Under the pieces are notes generated by a model that did no database searches, was not told the DNA's origin, and saw only the letters and a program-made list of their open reading frames with translations. From positions 1-8,559 of the forward strand of contig WQVB01000041.1 of NCBI GenBank assembly GCA_009781815.1: a stretch of 8,559 nt of DNA. The letters run 5' to 3'. The first letter of the stretch is position 1. Each line of letters starts with the position of its first letter. This DNA is from Defluviitaleaceae bacterium (GTDB lineage: Bacteria; Bacillota; Clostridia; Lachnospirales; WRAX01). Shown here piece by piece: positions 1-6,828 of this stretch. The position numbers and the translations under genes were made by a program.

Positions 1-494
1 ATGAGGATATAAAAGACTATGACGCTAACTTTAAAATGCACCCGCCCCTTCGTAGCCGTGCCGATAGAGAGGCATTAAAGCAAGCCCTTGCAGACGGCAC
101 AATAGAGGTAATAGCCACCGACCACGCCCCTCATCATGAAGACGAGAAAAATTGTGAGTTTGAGATGGCTGCAAACGGCATAGTGGGGCTTGAGACCTCA
201 TTCCCCCTATCTTTGACTTTGGTGGATGAGGGCTTGCTTACCCCTAGTCAGCTGATAGAAAAAATGACCATCAACCCCGCAAAGGTTATGAATATTGATA
301 AAGGCACGCTATCTATAGGGGCTGTGGCTGATATCTCTATTCTTGACCCTAACCATGAGTGGACGTTGGATAAATCAAAATTATACTCCCTAAGCAAAAA
401 CACACCTTTTGACGGGTGGCAGCTTAAAGGCAAGTGTAGAGATTTGATAGTAAAAGGGCAGCAAGTGGTGAAAAATGGGGAGCTGTGCAAATGA
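1..494 (+). CDS. pyrC: Dihydroorotase, C-terminal part (5' end outside window)
   Basis: Cyclic amidohydrolase that interconverts N-carbamoyl-aspartate and dihydroorotate, the third step of de novo pyrimidine synthesis in the cytoplasm. The frame is open from base 3 to the window edge, so the gene starts upstream; the ATG at 36 is internal. About 163 residues are visible, roughly the last 40% of a type I dihydroorotase of about 420 residues. Seen directly: DANFKMHPPLR near the start, matching the family's substrate-binding N-F-K-x-x-PPLR stretch; then IATDHAPHH, which holds the catalytic aspartate strand; then GIVGLETSFPL and NPAKVMNI, typical of the C-terminal barrel and the return to the small beta domain. 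The TGA stop overlaps the pyrK start (ATGA), which indicates translational coupling. The metal-binding HxH near the N terminus lies outside the window and cannot be checked. Confidence 0.96.
   Translation, partial: EDIKDYDANFKMHPPLRSRADREALKQALADGTIEVIATDHAPHHEDEKNCEFEMAANGIVGLETSFPLSLTLVDEGLLTPSQLIEKMTINPAKVMNIDKGTLSIGAVADISILDPNHEWTLDKSKLYSLSKNTPFDGWQLKGKCRDLIVKGQQVVKNGELCK
477..482 (+). promoter_or_regulatory. Ribosome binding site deciding the pyrK start
   Basis: GGGGAG sits inside the end of pyrC, 8 nt before the ATG at 491. An in-frame GTG at 485 would be only 2 nt from this site, too close to use, so ATG 491 is the better start. Confidence 0.75.
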
Positions 495-1261
495 AGCATT
501 TAGAAAATTGTGAGATAATTACAAGTGAAAATATCAAAAGCGATATATATAAAATGACATTGAAAACCCCGCAAATAGCTAAAGGTTCTAAGCCTGGGCA
601 GTTTGTTATGATATATCTTGACAATGGGGTTAACCTCCTCCCTCGCCCTATTAGCATTGCGGATGTGGATGGCGAAAACCTAACCATTATTTATCATGTG
701 GTTGGTGATGGCACAAAAAAGCTTTCTCAAATGAAAAAAGGCGATATTGTTAGGATTTTAGGGTCTTTGGGCAATGGCTTTGATGTGGATGCAAAAAGCG
801 AAAAGGCCTTGCTTATAGGTGGAGGCATTGGCACGCCGCCTATGTATTTGTTAGCTCGACACCTTATCTCTTTAGGTGTTGAAGTTGATGTGGTTGCAGG
901 TTTTAGGAATATGGACCAAGTTATTTTACAAAAAGAATTTGAGGCTTTGGGGGCAAAGGTGCATATAGCTACAGATGATGGCTCTGCAGGCTTTGAAGGC
1001 AATGTGGTGGAGCTTTTGAATAATAACCCTCAAATAAACCATCAGGTAGCTTATGCTTGCGGCCCCACGCCTATGCTTAAAGGCGTTGCGGGCTGGGCAA
1101 AAGAAAGTGGCACAAAGCTTTTTGTAAGCCTAGAAGAGCGTATGGCTTGTGGCATTGGTGCTTGCTTTGCTTGCATTAGCAAAAATAAAGATGGCGTAAA
1201 TAAAAAAGTGTGCATAGACGGCCCAGTTTTTGAGGCTAAAAGCCACTTTGGGGAGGTTTAG
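491..1261 (+). CDS. pyrK: Dihydroorotate dehydrogenase B, electron-transfer subunit (FAD, [2Fe-2S])
   Basis: Partner of PyrD in the class 1B dihydroorotate dehydrogenase. It takes electrons from the FMN of PyrD through a [2Fe-2S] cluster and FAD to NAD+. The protein has 256 residues, normal for the family. An N-terminal FAD-binding barrel contains RPIS at 52-55 (the flavin-binding RxxS). The NAD-binding half has GGGIGTPP at 110-117 and CGPTPML at 190-196. The iron-sulfur module has cysteines 220, 225, 228 and 241 (C-x4-C-x2-C-x12-C), as expected for PyrK. The start overlaps the pyrC stop by 4 bp and pyrD begins 1 bp after the stop, so the three genes form one operon. All key residues are present. 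The cytosolic 1B complex fits an anaerobic or facultative Bacillota; the operon's promoter and any PyrR or attenuation control lie upstream of the window. Confidence 0.97.
   Translation: MKHLENCEIITSENIKSDIYKMTLKTPQIAKGSKPGQFVMIYLDNGVNLLPRPISIADVDGENLTIIYHVVGDGTKKLSQMKKGDIVRILGSLGNGFDVDAKSEKALLIGGGIGTPPMYLLARHLISLGVEVDVVAGFRNMDQVILQKEFEALGAKVHIATDDGSAGFEGNVVELLNNNPQINHQVAYACGPTPMLKGVAGWAKESGTKLFVSLEERMACGIGACFACISKNKDGVNKKVCIDGPVFEAKSHFGEV
1250..1256 (+). promoter_or_regulatory. Ribosome binding site deciding the pyrD start
   Basis: GGGGAGG overlaps the last codons of pyrK and lies 6 nt before the ATG at 1263. It excludes the longer TTG start at 1230, which would add 11 residues translated from the pyrK end. 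Confidence 0.8.
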
Positions 1262-1262
1262 G

Positions 1263-2162
1263 ATGATTGACTTATCGGTAAATATAGCAGGCTTAAAGCT
1301 TAAAAACCCCGTGATGACGGCATCAGGCACATTTGCTAGTGGCAAAGAGTATAATCAATTTTTCGATGTTTCAGCCCTTGGTGCAATCGTTACAAAAGGG
1401 GTAAGCTATGAGCCATGGCAAGGCAATAAAACCCCACGCATAGCCGAAACCCACGGCGGCATGCTAAACAGCATAGGGCTAGAAAATAAAGGCTTTTATA
1501 AATTTGCTGAAGAAGATGTGCCTTTTTTAAAGGATTTAAACACCCACACCATCGTAAACCTTTGCGGTAAAACTATTGAAGAATATGTTAAAATCGCCAA
1601 GGCTTTTAATGAGGTAGATGGAATTGACGCCTATGAGCTTAACATTTCTTGCCCCAATATCAAAGAAGGGGGCATGGCTTTTGGCACAGACCCTAAGGCT
1701 GTAGACGCTGTTGTAAGAGCTGTAAAAAAAGAGCTTAAAGCCCCCCTCATCGTCAAGCTTAGCCCAAATGTTACGGATATTACCCTCATAGCCAAAACAG
1801 CACAAGAGGCAGGGGCAGATGCCATATCCATGATAAACACCTTAGGCGGCATGCAAATAGACATCAAGCGAAAAAAACCTATATTAAGCACCACATATGG
1901 CGGCCTTTCAGGCCCTGCTATCAAGCCTGTGGCTGTTGCTATGGTGCATAAAGTCGCACAGGTTGTGGATATACCTATTATTGGTATGGGTGGCATATCT
2001 ACCGCAGAAGATGCTATAGAGTTTTTGATGGCGGGTGCTACAGCCATAGCCGTAGGTACGGCTAATTTTGCTAACCCAACCATCACCCTGGATATTATAG
2101 CGGGTATAGAAAACTATATGAGAGAAAATAACTTGAATACTATAAGTCAAATTAAAATGTAA
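1263..2162 (+). CDS. pyrD: Dihydroorotate dehydrogenase B, catalytic subunit (FMN)
   Basis: FMN-containing TIM-barrel enzyme that oxidises dihydroorotate to orotate, the fourth pyrimidine step. With 299 residues it has the usual class 1 length and no membrane-anchoring N-terminal extension. Seen directly: NPVMTASGTF at 15-24; the substrate loop with NSIGLENKG at 69-77; NISCPN at 127-132, whose Cys130 is the class 1 catalytic base (class 2 enzymes use Ser); a KLSPN strand at 165-169; INTLGG at 191-196; and the FMN phosphate-binding GGLSGPAIKP at 213-222 with GMGGI at 241-245. PyrK directly upstream makes it class 1B (NAD+ acceptor) rather than the fumarate-using 1A. It is the last gene of the operon here: pyrF and pyrE, often next in Bacillota, do not follow. 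Downstream comes a long palindromic repeat and then opposing genes. Confidence 0.97.
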   Translation: MIDLSVNIAGLKLKNPVMTASGTFASGKEYNQFFDVSALGAIVTKGVSYEPWQGNKTPRIAETHGGMLNSIGLENKGFYKFAEEDVPFLKDLNTHTIVNLCGKTIEEYVKIAKAFNEVDGIDAYELNISCPNIKEGGMAFGTDPKAVDAVVRAVKKELKAPLIVKLSPNVTDITLIAKTAQEAGADAISMINTLGGMQIDIKRKKPILSTTYGGLSGPAIKPVAVAMVHKVAQVVDIPIIGMGGISTAEDAIEFLMAGATAIAVGTANFANPTITLDIIAGIENYMRENNLNTISQIKM

Positions 2163-2185
2163 GCACTTGAGCCTGATTTTAATTC

Positions 2186-2301
2186 GTCATTGCGGGCTTG
2201 ACCCGCAATCTCCTTCCTTCATAACACTACTTCGACTATTAGTTATCTCACAACCGAACCCTTCAGAAAGGAAGGAGATTGCGGGTCAAGCCCGCAATGA
2301 C
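2186..2301. repeat. Palindromic repeat element 1 (paired hairpins, 34-nt perfect arms)
   Basis: Arms 2186-2219 and 2268-2301 are perfect reverse complements over 34 nt, separated by a 48-nt spacer. Each arm contains its own hairpin: stem ATTGCGGG, loop CTTGA (TCAAG on the right arm), closing stem CCCGCAAT (2189-2209 and 2278-2298). It is the copy with the longest arms in the window and the only clear one whose inner flank is CTCCTTCCTT instead of CTAATTGG. It sits 23 bp after the pyrD stop, between convergent transcription units, so it could act as a 3'-end or RNA-stability structure for either strand. There is no T-tract, so it is not a classical intrinsic terminator. Frames open across it give repeat-derived peptide such as RHCGLDPQSP and are not genes. 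I see nothing else in 2302-2376. Confidence 0.93.
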
Positions 2302-2376
2302 AATATGAGTGCAAATCGGAATAACGTGAGTTGGGGACGACGGTGTGAGGTGGTCAACGCCATTACTTGCCCCTTA

Positions 2377-2411
2377 AAATAAAAAAGGCCTGCCAACTGT
2401 GGCAAGCCTTT
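2377..2411 (-). terminator. Intrinsic terminator downstream of tRNA-Pro
   Basis: A 12-bp stem (2384-2395 with 2400-2411, one G-U type mismatch) closes a 4-nt loop. On the - strand it is followed by a T-rich run (TTTTTTATTTT). It lies 22 nt past the 3' end of the tRNA. On the + strand no T-tract follows, so it probably does not terminate the pyr operon efficiently. Confidence 0.85.
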
Positions 2412-2433
2412 AAAACCCTTACAAAACATAAAA

Positions 2434-2507
2434 TCTGGGCGAAAGGATTTGAACCTTCGACCCCTAGACCCCCAGTCTAGTGCGCTACCAAGCTACGCCA
2501 CGCCCAG
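2434..2507 (-). tRNA. tRNA-Pro, anticodon GGG
   Basis: A complete 74-nt cloverleaf on the - strand. The acceptor stem CTGGGCG pairs with CGCCCAG, and the discriminator base is A. The D-stem is GCGT with GCGC and the D-loop contains TTGGTA. The anticodon stem CTAGA/TCTAG encloses CTGGGGG, which places GGG at positions 34-36 (reads CCC and CCU). The T-arm GAAGG/CCTTT encloses the TTCAAAT loop. CCA is not encoded and must be added by the CCA-adding enzyme. A strong promoter lies 30 bp upstream and a terminator downstream, so it looks like a single-gene transcript. Confidence 0.97.
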
Positions 2508-2536
2508 AAATGTAAATATCACAAAACATAAATCTT

Positions 2537-2565
2537 ATTGTATACTTTTTTATGGTTTGTGTCAA
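2537..2565 (-). promoter_or_regulatory. Sigma-A promoter of tRNA-Pro
   Basis: On the - strand a perfect TTGACA (-35, 2565-2560) is followed after exactly 17 bp by TACAAT (-10, 2542-2537, five of six to TATAAT). Transcription would begin near 2530, leaving a leader of about 23 nt before the mature tRNA 5' end. It lies just downstream of the mecA terminator, so the tRNA is probably transcribed independently. Confidence 0.85.
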
Positions 2566-2573
2566 GTAAAAAA

Positions 2574-2610
2574 ATGTTAAAAACTCCCCTAAATCTATTA
2601 GGGGAGTTTT
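2574..2610 (-). terminator. Intrinsic terminator of mecA
   Basis: A perfect 13-bp stem (2580-2592 with 2598-2610; sequence AAAACTCCCCTAA and its complement) closes a 5-nt loop. On the - strand it runs into TTTTTAACATTTTTTT. It begins 8 bp after the mecA stop codon. Confidence 0.92.
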
Positions 2611-2618
2611 GATATGCT

Positions 2619-3329
2619 TTAAGAAAGATGCTTTACAAGGGTTTTGACTGCGTCCCTTTTTATGATGACCTCGCCATGCTCCAATAAAAATGCATCAGAA
2701 AACTCTAAGGTGGAGTATTTTGTGCCATAATCTCCAATAACGGACTCTGTTGGAGAGTTTAAAATGTCGTCGCTGTTTTGTATTGAGAGGTAATATTCGT
2801 TTAGATATTTATATAAAACATTGTGGCCTATACGCTTTCCTTTTATGCGAACAGAGGCAGACACAACCTGGTCTAAATCTTTAAATTTAAAGATGGCATA
2901 TGGCTGCATCCTTTTTATAGCTGTAGGAGCCTTTCTTTTTTGACTAGGGAAGCCAAAGGGCTTAGCCTGGCGTGGAGGTGCTGCTAAGCCACCACCCAAA
3001 GGGGGCATAGAAAGGTTTTTAGAGTGTCCAAAAATAGGGAAGGGTGCAAAGCCATCGCCAAATTGAGGCATAGGGGCATCTGCCGCTACCCTTGTAACCA
3101 TAACCATTAGCTCGCCCTCTCTAACTGGGGTGGCCTCGATAATAAGGTTTGAGGAGTTTGTGGTGCTAAAATCACATTCAATCTCAGCACGCTGCATAAT
3201 TTCGCCAAAAAGCTCTTGTGCTTCCATAGAGGCATATGTCAAATCACGCATAGTTAGGTTTTTGTGAGCCAAATCTTCCTCAGTTATGGTAAATTTTATT
3301 TGATTTTCGTTTATTCTTTCGATTTTCAT
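2619..3329 (-). CDS. mecA: MecA-family adaptor protein for ClpC
   Basis: Adaptor that, in Bacillus, binds targets such as ComK with its N-terminal domain and presents them to ClpCP through its C-terminal domain. The 236 residues are slightly more than the roughly 220 typical. The N-terminal domain at 1-80 opens MKIERINENQIKF, close to the family opening MEIERINE, and contains the helix EAQELFGEIMQRA. The C-terminal domain at about 143-236 has IFKFKDLDQVV, YLNEYYLSI, a segment around IGDYG, and FLLEHGEVI, in the order of the ClpC-binding domain. The linker at 82-140 is about 60 residues of Pro, Gly and Phe ending in a basic patch (KRKAPTAIKR). Start: ATG 3329 with AAAGGA at 3347-3342, a rather long 12-nt spacing. 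The gene is monocistronic, with its own terminator. Actual substrates cannot be deduced here. Confidence 0.92.
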   Translation of the reverse strand: MKIERINENQIKFTITEEDLAHKNLTMRDLTYASMEAQELFGEIMQRAEIECDFSTTNSSNLIIEATPVREGELMVMVTRVAADAPMPQFGDGFAPFPIFGHSKNLSMPPLGGGLAAPPRQAKPFGFPSQKRKAPTAIKRMQPYAIFKFKDLDQVVSASVRIKGKRIGHNVLYKYLNEYYLSIQNSDDILNSPTESVIGDYGTKYSTLEFSDAFLLEHGEVIIKRDAVKTLVKHLS

Positions 3330-3560
3330 GAATTTATCAAATCCTTTCGGAGTCTATCTATATAGGTTTGCATCTCTAAAATATGTTTAGAAATAAATCG
3401 CACAAGAAGATAAGAATTGTATCTGTTATCATACCATATAAACAGCCAGCTGTAAAGAAGAAAATTATTGTAGGGGTAGGTAAACCCATGCCGAGCCTGA
3501 CAATGGATAAGCTTTTGTTGCAGGCAAGGTTCCTTTCCCTAGAAGGTCAAATCAGCAAGG

Positions 3561-3730
3561 AAGGGGATTGCGTGTCAAGTGCGGAACATGTGAATCTAAT
3601 TCAAACTAGTCTCATTGAAATATAGAGTGTCTTAATAATAATTTCACTCATTTCACTCACAAAACTATTTAAACTGTTTCACTATCACTCACAGAACTCA
3701 CTAAATTAGATTGACATGAGTGCGAGATGA
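3561..3730. repeat. Degenerate copies of the palindromic repeat family
   Basis: GATTGCGTGTCAAGTGCGGAA around 3566-3586 is a decayed version of the ATTGCGGG-type hairpin; the TCAAG loop is intact and the stem has mismatches. It is followed by CATGTGAATCTAATT (3587-3601), which has a reverse-complement partner at 3704-3718 with one mismatch. This partner continues into GAGTGCGAGATGACG, matching the family's outer end (GATGACG). The AATCTAATT part matches the CTAATT inner tag of the intact copies. The likely reading is an old, mutated element with a spacer of about 100 nt. Confidence 0.6.
3642..3659. repeat. Tandem duplication of TTTCACTCA
   Basis: Two exact adjacent copies of the 9-mer TTTCACTCA (3642-3650 and 3651-3659). 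Related fragments follow: TTTCACTA at 3677-3684, TCACTCAC at 3685-3692 and ACTCAC nearby. Probably a small slippage-generated array inside the spacer of the decayed repeat element. Confidence 0.7.
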
Positions 3731-3755
3731 CGATGCAGGATAGCTTCACTATAAG

Positions 3756-6284
3756 CTATTGTATTGGAGTGGTTGATGATTGTGGGTTTGTGCGTTGGTT
3801 TAATCCAAAATACTCCTCTAAAATAGCACGAGTGGCATGACCTGCAGAGCCACTTAGAAACGAAGAGTCTCCATGAGGGATGACGACATAAATGGCTATT
3901 CTAGGGTCATCAAAAGGGGCAAAGCCCCCGTAGGATGAATGGCTCAAGCCCACAGCAACCTCTGCCGTACCAGATTTTACAGCCACAGGGATGGGGAAGG
4001 CGTTAAAAATGCCTCGCCCAGTGCCACGGCGATAGGTTGTAACCCCGAGCATGCCATTGTGTATAGCGGCTACATTGGCTGGGTCTATATCTAAATTATA
4101 CTCTATAACAGGTTGAAAATAGTGAGCTGTGCCGCCTGCCTCTACTCGATGATCCATTAGATGCATTTGCATGCGGGTGCCGCCAGATGCTAGTGTAGCC
4201 ATTACCTTCGCCATAGAAAGGGCGGTGTAGGCGTTATCACCTTGACCTATAGACACATTGCTCGTCATGCCTGCTGTCCAGTTGCCTGGGCGGCCTAAAG
4301 CTTGGTGCATGGCGGGGGAGGCAATGCGAGGTACGTTTTCTCGACCTACTGTGGTGGGTGCTTCGCCAATCTCTATGCCTGTGGGCGAGCCTAAGCCTAA
4401 AGCCATCATATAGTAGTTTAAGACGGCTATGCTCTCAAGAGTGCGACCGTTGCTAGGGTTGCCCATGTTAAAGGCGATTCTATTAAAAAAGTAGTTTGAA
4501 GACACAGCTATAGCAGTTTCGACATTTATGCTGCCGTGGTGGCCTATGCCGTGTATCCAACATCTTAAATACGGCGGGCCAGCATCTCTAAAGATGGTTT
4601 GTGTGGGTATTATAGTGTCAGGGGTTATAATGCCGTGGCTTAGGCCAGCAAGGGCTGTAACCATCTTAAAGGTAGAGCCAGGGGCAACCGCCTCAGAAAA
4701 CACACGAGGGTTTTGGGGCAGGGTGGGGTCTGTGTTTTGCCTTGTTATATAGGCGTTGTCAAGGCGGTGGGGCAAAAAGTTGTTAGCATCAAAAGTGGGG
4801 TAGTTAACCGCCGCTATAACCGCACCTGTGTGTATGCAGGTGATAGCTGCTGAAGCTGTATAGGGCTGTATATTTATCATTTGAGGGGTTAGCTGGCGTG
4901 TCTCCACTAGGTGAACGATAAAAACCGATGCAGGCAATGCACCTGAAGCAAGCCTGCCACGCTCGCTATCCGTAATGGTGATTATGCCTTGCTCCTCCAT
5001 TACATTAAACACGCTATTCATGCTTATTCGCCCGTTTCTAATATTATTACTTATAAATTCGTTAAGCTCGGCTCTAAAGTTGCCCGCATTTGGGTTTATG
5101 TCGCTGTTTTGTAAGATGAAGCTTTGCATAGCAAAAGATGCAGGCTCATCATCTTGCTCGGCGTTCATAATAAGTAAAGAGCTAACATTGCCAGCGGCAA
5201 CGGTAGAAGCTAAAATCTCCCTAGCAAAGACTGTGCCTTGACTCCTCAAACGGTTTAGCAGCAGCCTTGACAATGTATCTTGCAGGTGATAATAAATTTC
5301 TCTTTGCAAGACGGAGTCTATAGTTAAAAAGATGTCATCGCCTGGCACGGGGGGTATATGCTCTATAATGCCTACCCGCCTGCCGTTGTTATCTACCTCT
5401 ATAATATATTGGCCACGTGTGCCAACAAGGTATTGTTCAAAGGCTCTCTCTACGCCAGTTAAGCCGAAAAGGTCTGTAGGCAGGTAGCCTAAATGGGCGT
5501 TTTCTGCCAAGTCTCTCTCGTTTATGCGGGCTATATAGCCTATTACATTTGTGGTGTATCGCCCTTGGGGGTAATATCGCAGATAGTCCGTAGCTATATA
5601 TATGCCTGGCAAAGCGTGAGAGGACTCTTGTAAAGCGGCTATTGTTTGCCTGTCTATATCCATAGCTAACTGTACCTGAGCTATGTTAAAGCGTTGTAAG
5701 TATAGGGCTACTCTAAGCTCTATTAGCATAAACTCCACATCCCTATCAAGCCCTTGGGGAATTTGAAAATATTCAATTAAAGCTTGATATGCTTGGGTTG
5801 CTGTTAAATCTCCATCTAGGTTAAGGTTTAAAAGCCATCGGCTAGCAGCCCCTTCAGAAGTTGTGAAGATACGAGGGGTAGTTTGAGAAATAAAAAATTC
5901 ACTATCAATAGATATTTCTTGTTGATTATGCTCCATGATGGATATAAACTGCAAAAAGGCGGTGTTTAAGTCAAAATCTCTACCCGCCACCCCAAAGGTT
6001 ACGTCAAATATAAGGGAAGGGTCCATCATCACGGTGAAGACAGGTAAAGAAATGGCCAAAGGGCGGCCGTTTACATCAAAAATCTGCCCTCGGGGGGCGT
6101 TTATGGGTATTGTTCTTTCTGAGGTGTTTACCCTAGGCACGTGGTAGTTTGCTTGAACGATTTGCCTGTCAAAAAGAACCGACACCATAACAATAAAGCC
6201 CACCAAAGCCAAGGCACAAAGCAAAACCAGCCTGTTTGTGGCTATTTTTAAAATGCTTGATACTTGCTCTCTATATTTTTCCAT
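3756..6284 (-). CDS. mrdA: Penicillin-binding protein 2, elongasome class B transpeptidase
   Basis: Membrane-anchored transpeptidase that cross-links new lateral-wall peptidoglycan with the MreBCD and RodA machinery. The 842 residues exceed the 630-700 of many PBP2 proteins. Order: short basic cytoplasmic tail; membrane anchor about 17-38; pedestal domain with APRGQIFDVNGRPLA at 63-77 and the conserved LFGLTGVERAFEQYL at 272-286; a link sequence TIDSVLQREI at 321-330; an unusual insertion about 340-475; then the transpeptidase domain with SxxK at Ser537-Thr-Phe-Lys540, SxN at Ser595-Ser-Asn597 and KSG at 770-772. All catalytic motifs are intact. The C-terminal tail is rich in Gln, Asn, Ser and Thr. 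ATG 6284 has AGAGGA 5 nt upstream and overlaps the end of mreD by 14 bp, so the two are probably coupled. Position after mreD supports PBP2 rather than a SpoVD- or division-type enzyme. Confidence 0.93.
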   Translation of the reverse strand: MEKYREQVSSILKIATNRLVLLCALALVGFIVMVSVLFDRQIVQANYHVPRVNTSERTIPINAPRGQIFDVNGRPLAISLPVFTVMMDPSLIFDVTFGVAGRDFDLNTAFLQFISIMEHNQQEISIDSEFFISQTTPRIFTTSEGAASRWLLNLNLDGDLTATQAYQALIEYFQIPQGLDRDVEFMLIELRVALYLQRFNIAQVQLAMDIDRQTIAALQESSHALPGIYIATDYLRYYPQGRYTTNVIGYIARINERDLAENAHLGYLPTDLFGLTGVERAFEQYLVGTRGQYIIEVDNNGRRVGIIEHIPPVPGDDIFLTIDSVLQREIYYHLQDTLSRLLLNRLRSQGTVFAREILASTVAAGNVSSLLIMNAEQDDEPASFAMQSFILQNSDINPNAGNFRAELNEFISNNIRNGRISMNSVFNVMEEQGIITITDSERGRLASGALPASVFIVHLVETRQLTPQMINIQPYTASAAITCIHTGAVIAAVNYPTFDANNFLPHRLDNAYITRQNTDPTLPQNPRVFSEAVAPGSTFKMVTALAGLSHGIITPDTIIPTQTIFRDAGPPYLRCWIHGIGHHGSINVETAIAVSSNYFFNRIAFNMGNPSNGRTLESIAVLNYYMMALGLGSPTGIEIGEAPTTVGRENVPRIASPAMHQALGRPGNWTAGMTSNVSIGQGDNAYTALSMAKVMATLASGGTRMQMHLMDHRVEAGGTAHYFQPVIEYNLDIDPANVAAIHNGMLGVTTYRRGTGRGIFNAFPIPVAVKSGTAEVAVGLSHSSYGGFAPFDDPRIAIYVVIPHGDSSFLSGSAGHATRAILEEYFGLNQRTNPQSSTTPIQ

Positions 6285-6771
6285 ATTTATCCTCTAATTT
6301 GTTGTTAATGGCATAGATTGCCCTATATATAAAAATGCACAGCACTAGGTTATACACGGTTGTAGGCAAGATGATTGTTACAAGATAACGCCAAAAATCT
6401 GTGCGGCCTAGCAGCAAAAAGTTAACTACATAATATAAAAACTCATAAGCCAAGGTAGACGCACCCACCAAAAGAAGGGGGGCTATATAGTTTTCTTTGA
6501 AAAACTCTCTAAAAGGCTTTGCTGCAAAATACCCCAAAAGGGTCATCAAAAGGGTAGACACACCTATAATGTTGCCAAAAAGCATATCTGCTAGAAGGCC
6601 CATAAAAAAGCCCATAATGGCCCCTTCTATATCATCCCTTAAAAGAGCATAGCACACCAATATAATTAAAGCTATATTAGGCATTATGCCCCCTATGGCT
6701 ATACCTTGTAGCCATGTGGTGGATAATAGAAAGTTAAATATGATGATGATGGAGAATATTAAAACACGCAT
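6271..6771 (-). CDS. mreD: Rod shape-determining protein MreD
   Basis: Polytopic membrane component of the elongasome, thought to act with MreC to control PBP2. The 166 residues are almost all hydrophobic, with five or six membrane segments: about 2-18, 22-44, 50-66, 70-86, 97-119 and 128-152. The conserved middle DDIEGAIMGFFMGLLADMLFG at 46-66 and the short charged tail fit MreD. I chose ATG 6771 because the protein then begins MRVLIFSII, a normal MreD N terminus, with a weak GAAG about 6 nt upstream. The same frame stays open to an ATG at 6873, but those 34 extra residues are hydrophilic and include translated palindromic repeat, so that longer start is probably wrong. The 3' end overlaps PBP2 by 14 bp. 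Confidence 0.92.
   Translation of the reverse strand: MRVLIFSIIIIFNFLLSTTWLQGIAIGGIMPNIALIILVCYALLRDDIEGAIMGFFMGLLADMLFGNIIGVSTLLMTLLGYFAAKPFREFFKENYIAPLLLVGASTLAYEFLYYVVNFLLLGRTDFWRYLVTIILPTTVYNLVLCIFIYRAIYAINNKLEDKYGKI
6290..6295 (-). promoter_or_regulatory. Ribosome binding site of PBP2 inside mreD
   Basis: AGAGGA on the - strand, inside the last codons of mreD and 5 nt before the PBP2 ATG. It supports the start at 6284 and coupled translation. Confidence 0.7.
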
Positions 6772-6828
6772 GAAATCTTCACTTTCTGATTGGTTTGTTG
6801 ATTGTAGGTCAAGCTCTCTAGTTCGGGA

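Larger units (their letters stand above)
3330..3755. other. Gene-free gap between PBP2 and mecA with decayed repeats
   Basis: 426 bp between the PBP2 stop and the mecA start. It contains the mecA ribosome binding region, degenerate repeat-family copies (3561-3730), a tandem 9-mer and low-complexity CACTCA-rich DNA. No convincing intrinsic terminator for the mre/PBP2 operon is visible: a 7-bp hairpin at 3740-3759 lacks a T-tract. No convincing promoter for mecA stands out, although one is expected here. An 80-codon + strand frame at 3383-3625 has no credible ribosome binding site, resembles no family I know and runs through repeat remnants, so I do not call it a gene. Confidence 0.7.

Noticed and set aside
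485..490. GTG start adding two residues to PyrK
   Set aside because: The ribosome binding site would be only 2 nt away; ATG 491 has good spacing and the typical ATGA overlap.
1230..1262. TTG start adding 11 residues to PyrD
   Set aside because: The extension is translated from the pyrK 3' end, while ATG 1263 has GGGGAGG 6 nt upstream and gives a normal N terminus.
1631..2086. 151-codon antisense frame within pyrD
   Set aside because: A shadow of the well-conserved pyrD gene, with no independent features.
2186..2301. Target-site duplication around element 1 that would prove transposition
   Set aside because: Flanks (AATTC and AATAT) do not match; the same holds for the other copies as far as I can see.
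2167..2382. 71-codon open frame on the + strand after pyrD
   Set aside because: It runs through palindromic element 1 and yields repeat-derived peptide (RHCGLDPQSP), with no family similarity.
3383..3625. 80-codon open frame on the + strand upstream of mecA
   Set aside because: No credible ribosome binding site or recognisable domain; its second half crosses decayed repeats.
3740..3759. Hairpin ATAGCTT/AAGCTAT as PBP2 terminator
   Set aside because: Only 7 bp, overlaps the stop codon and has no T-tract on the - strand.
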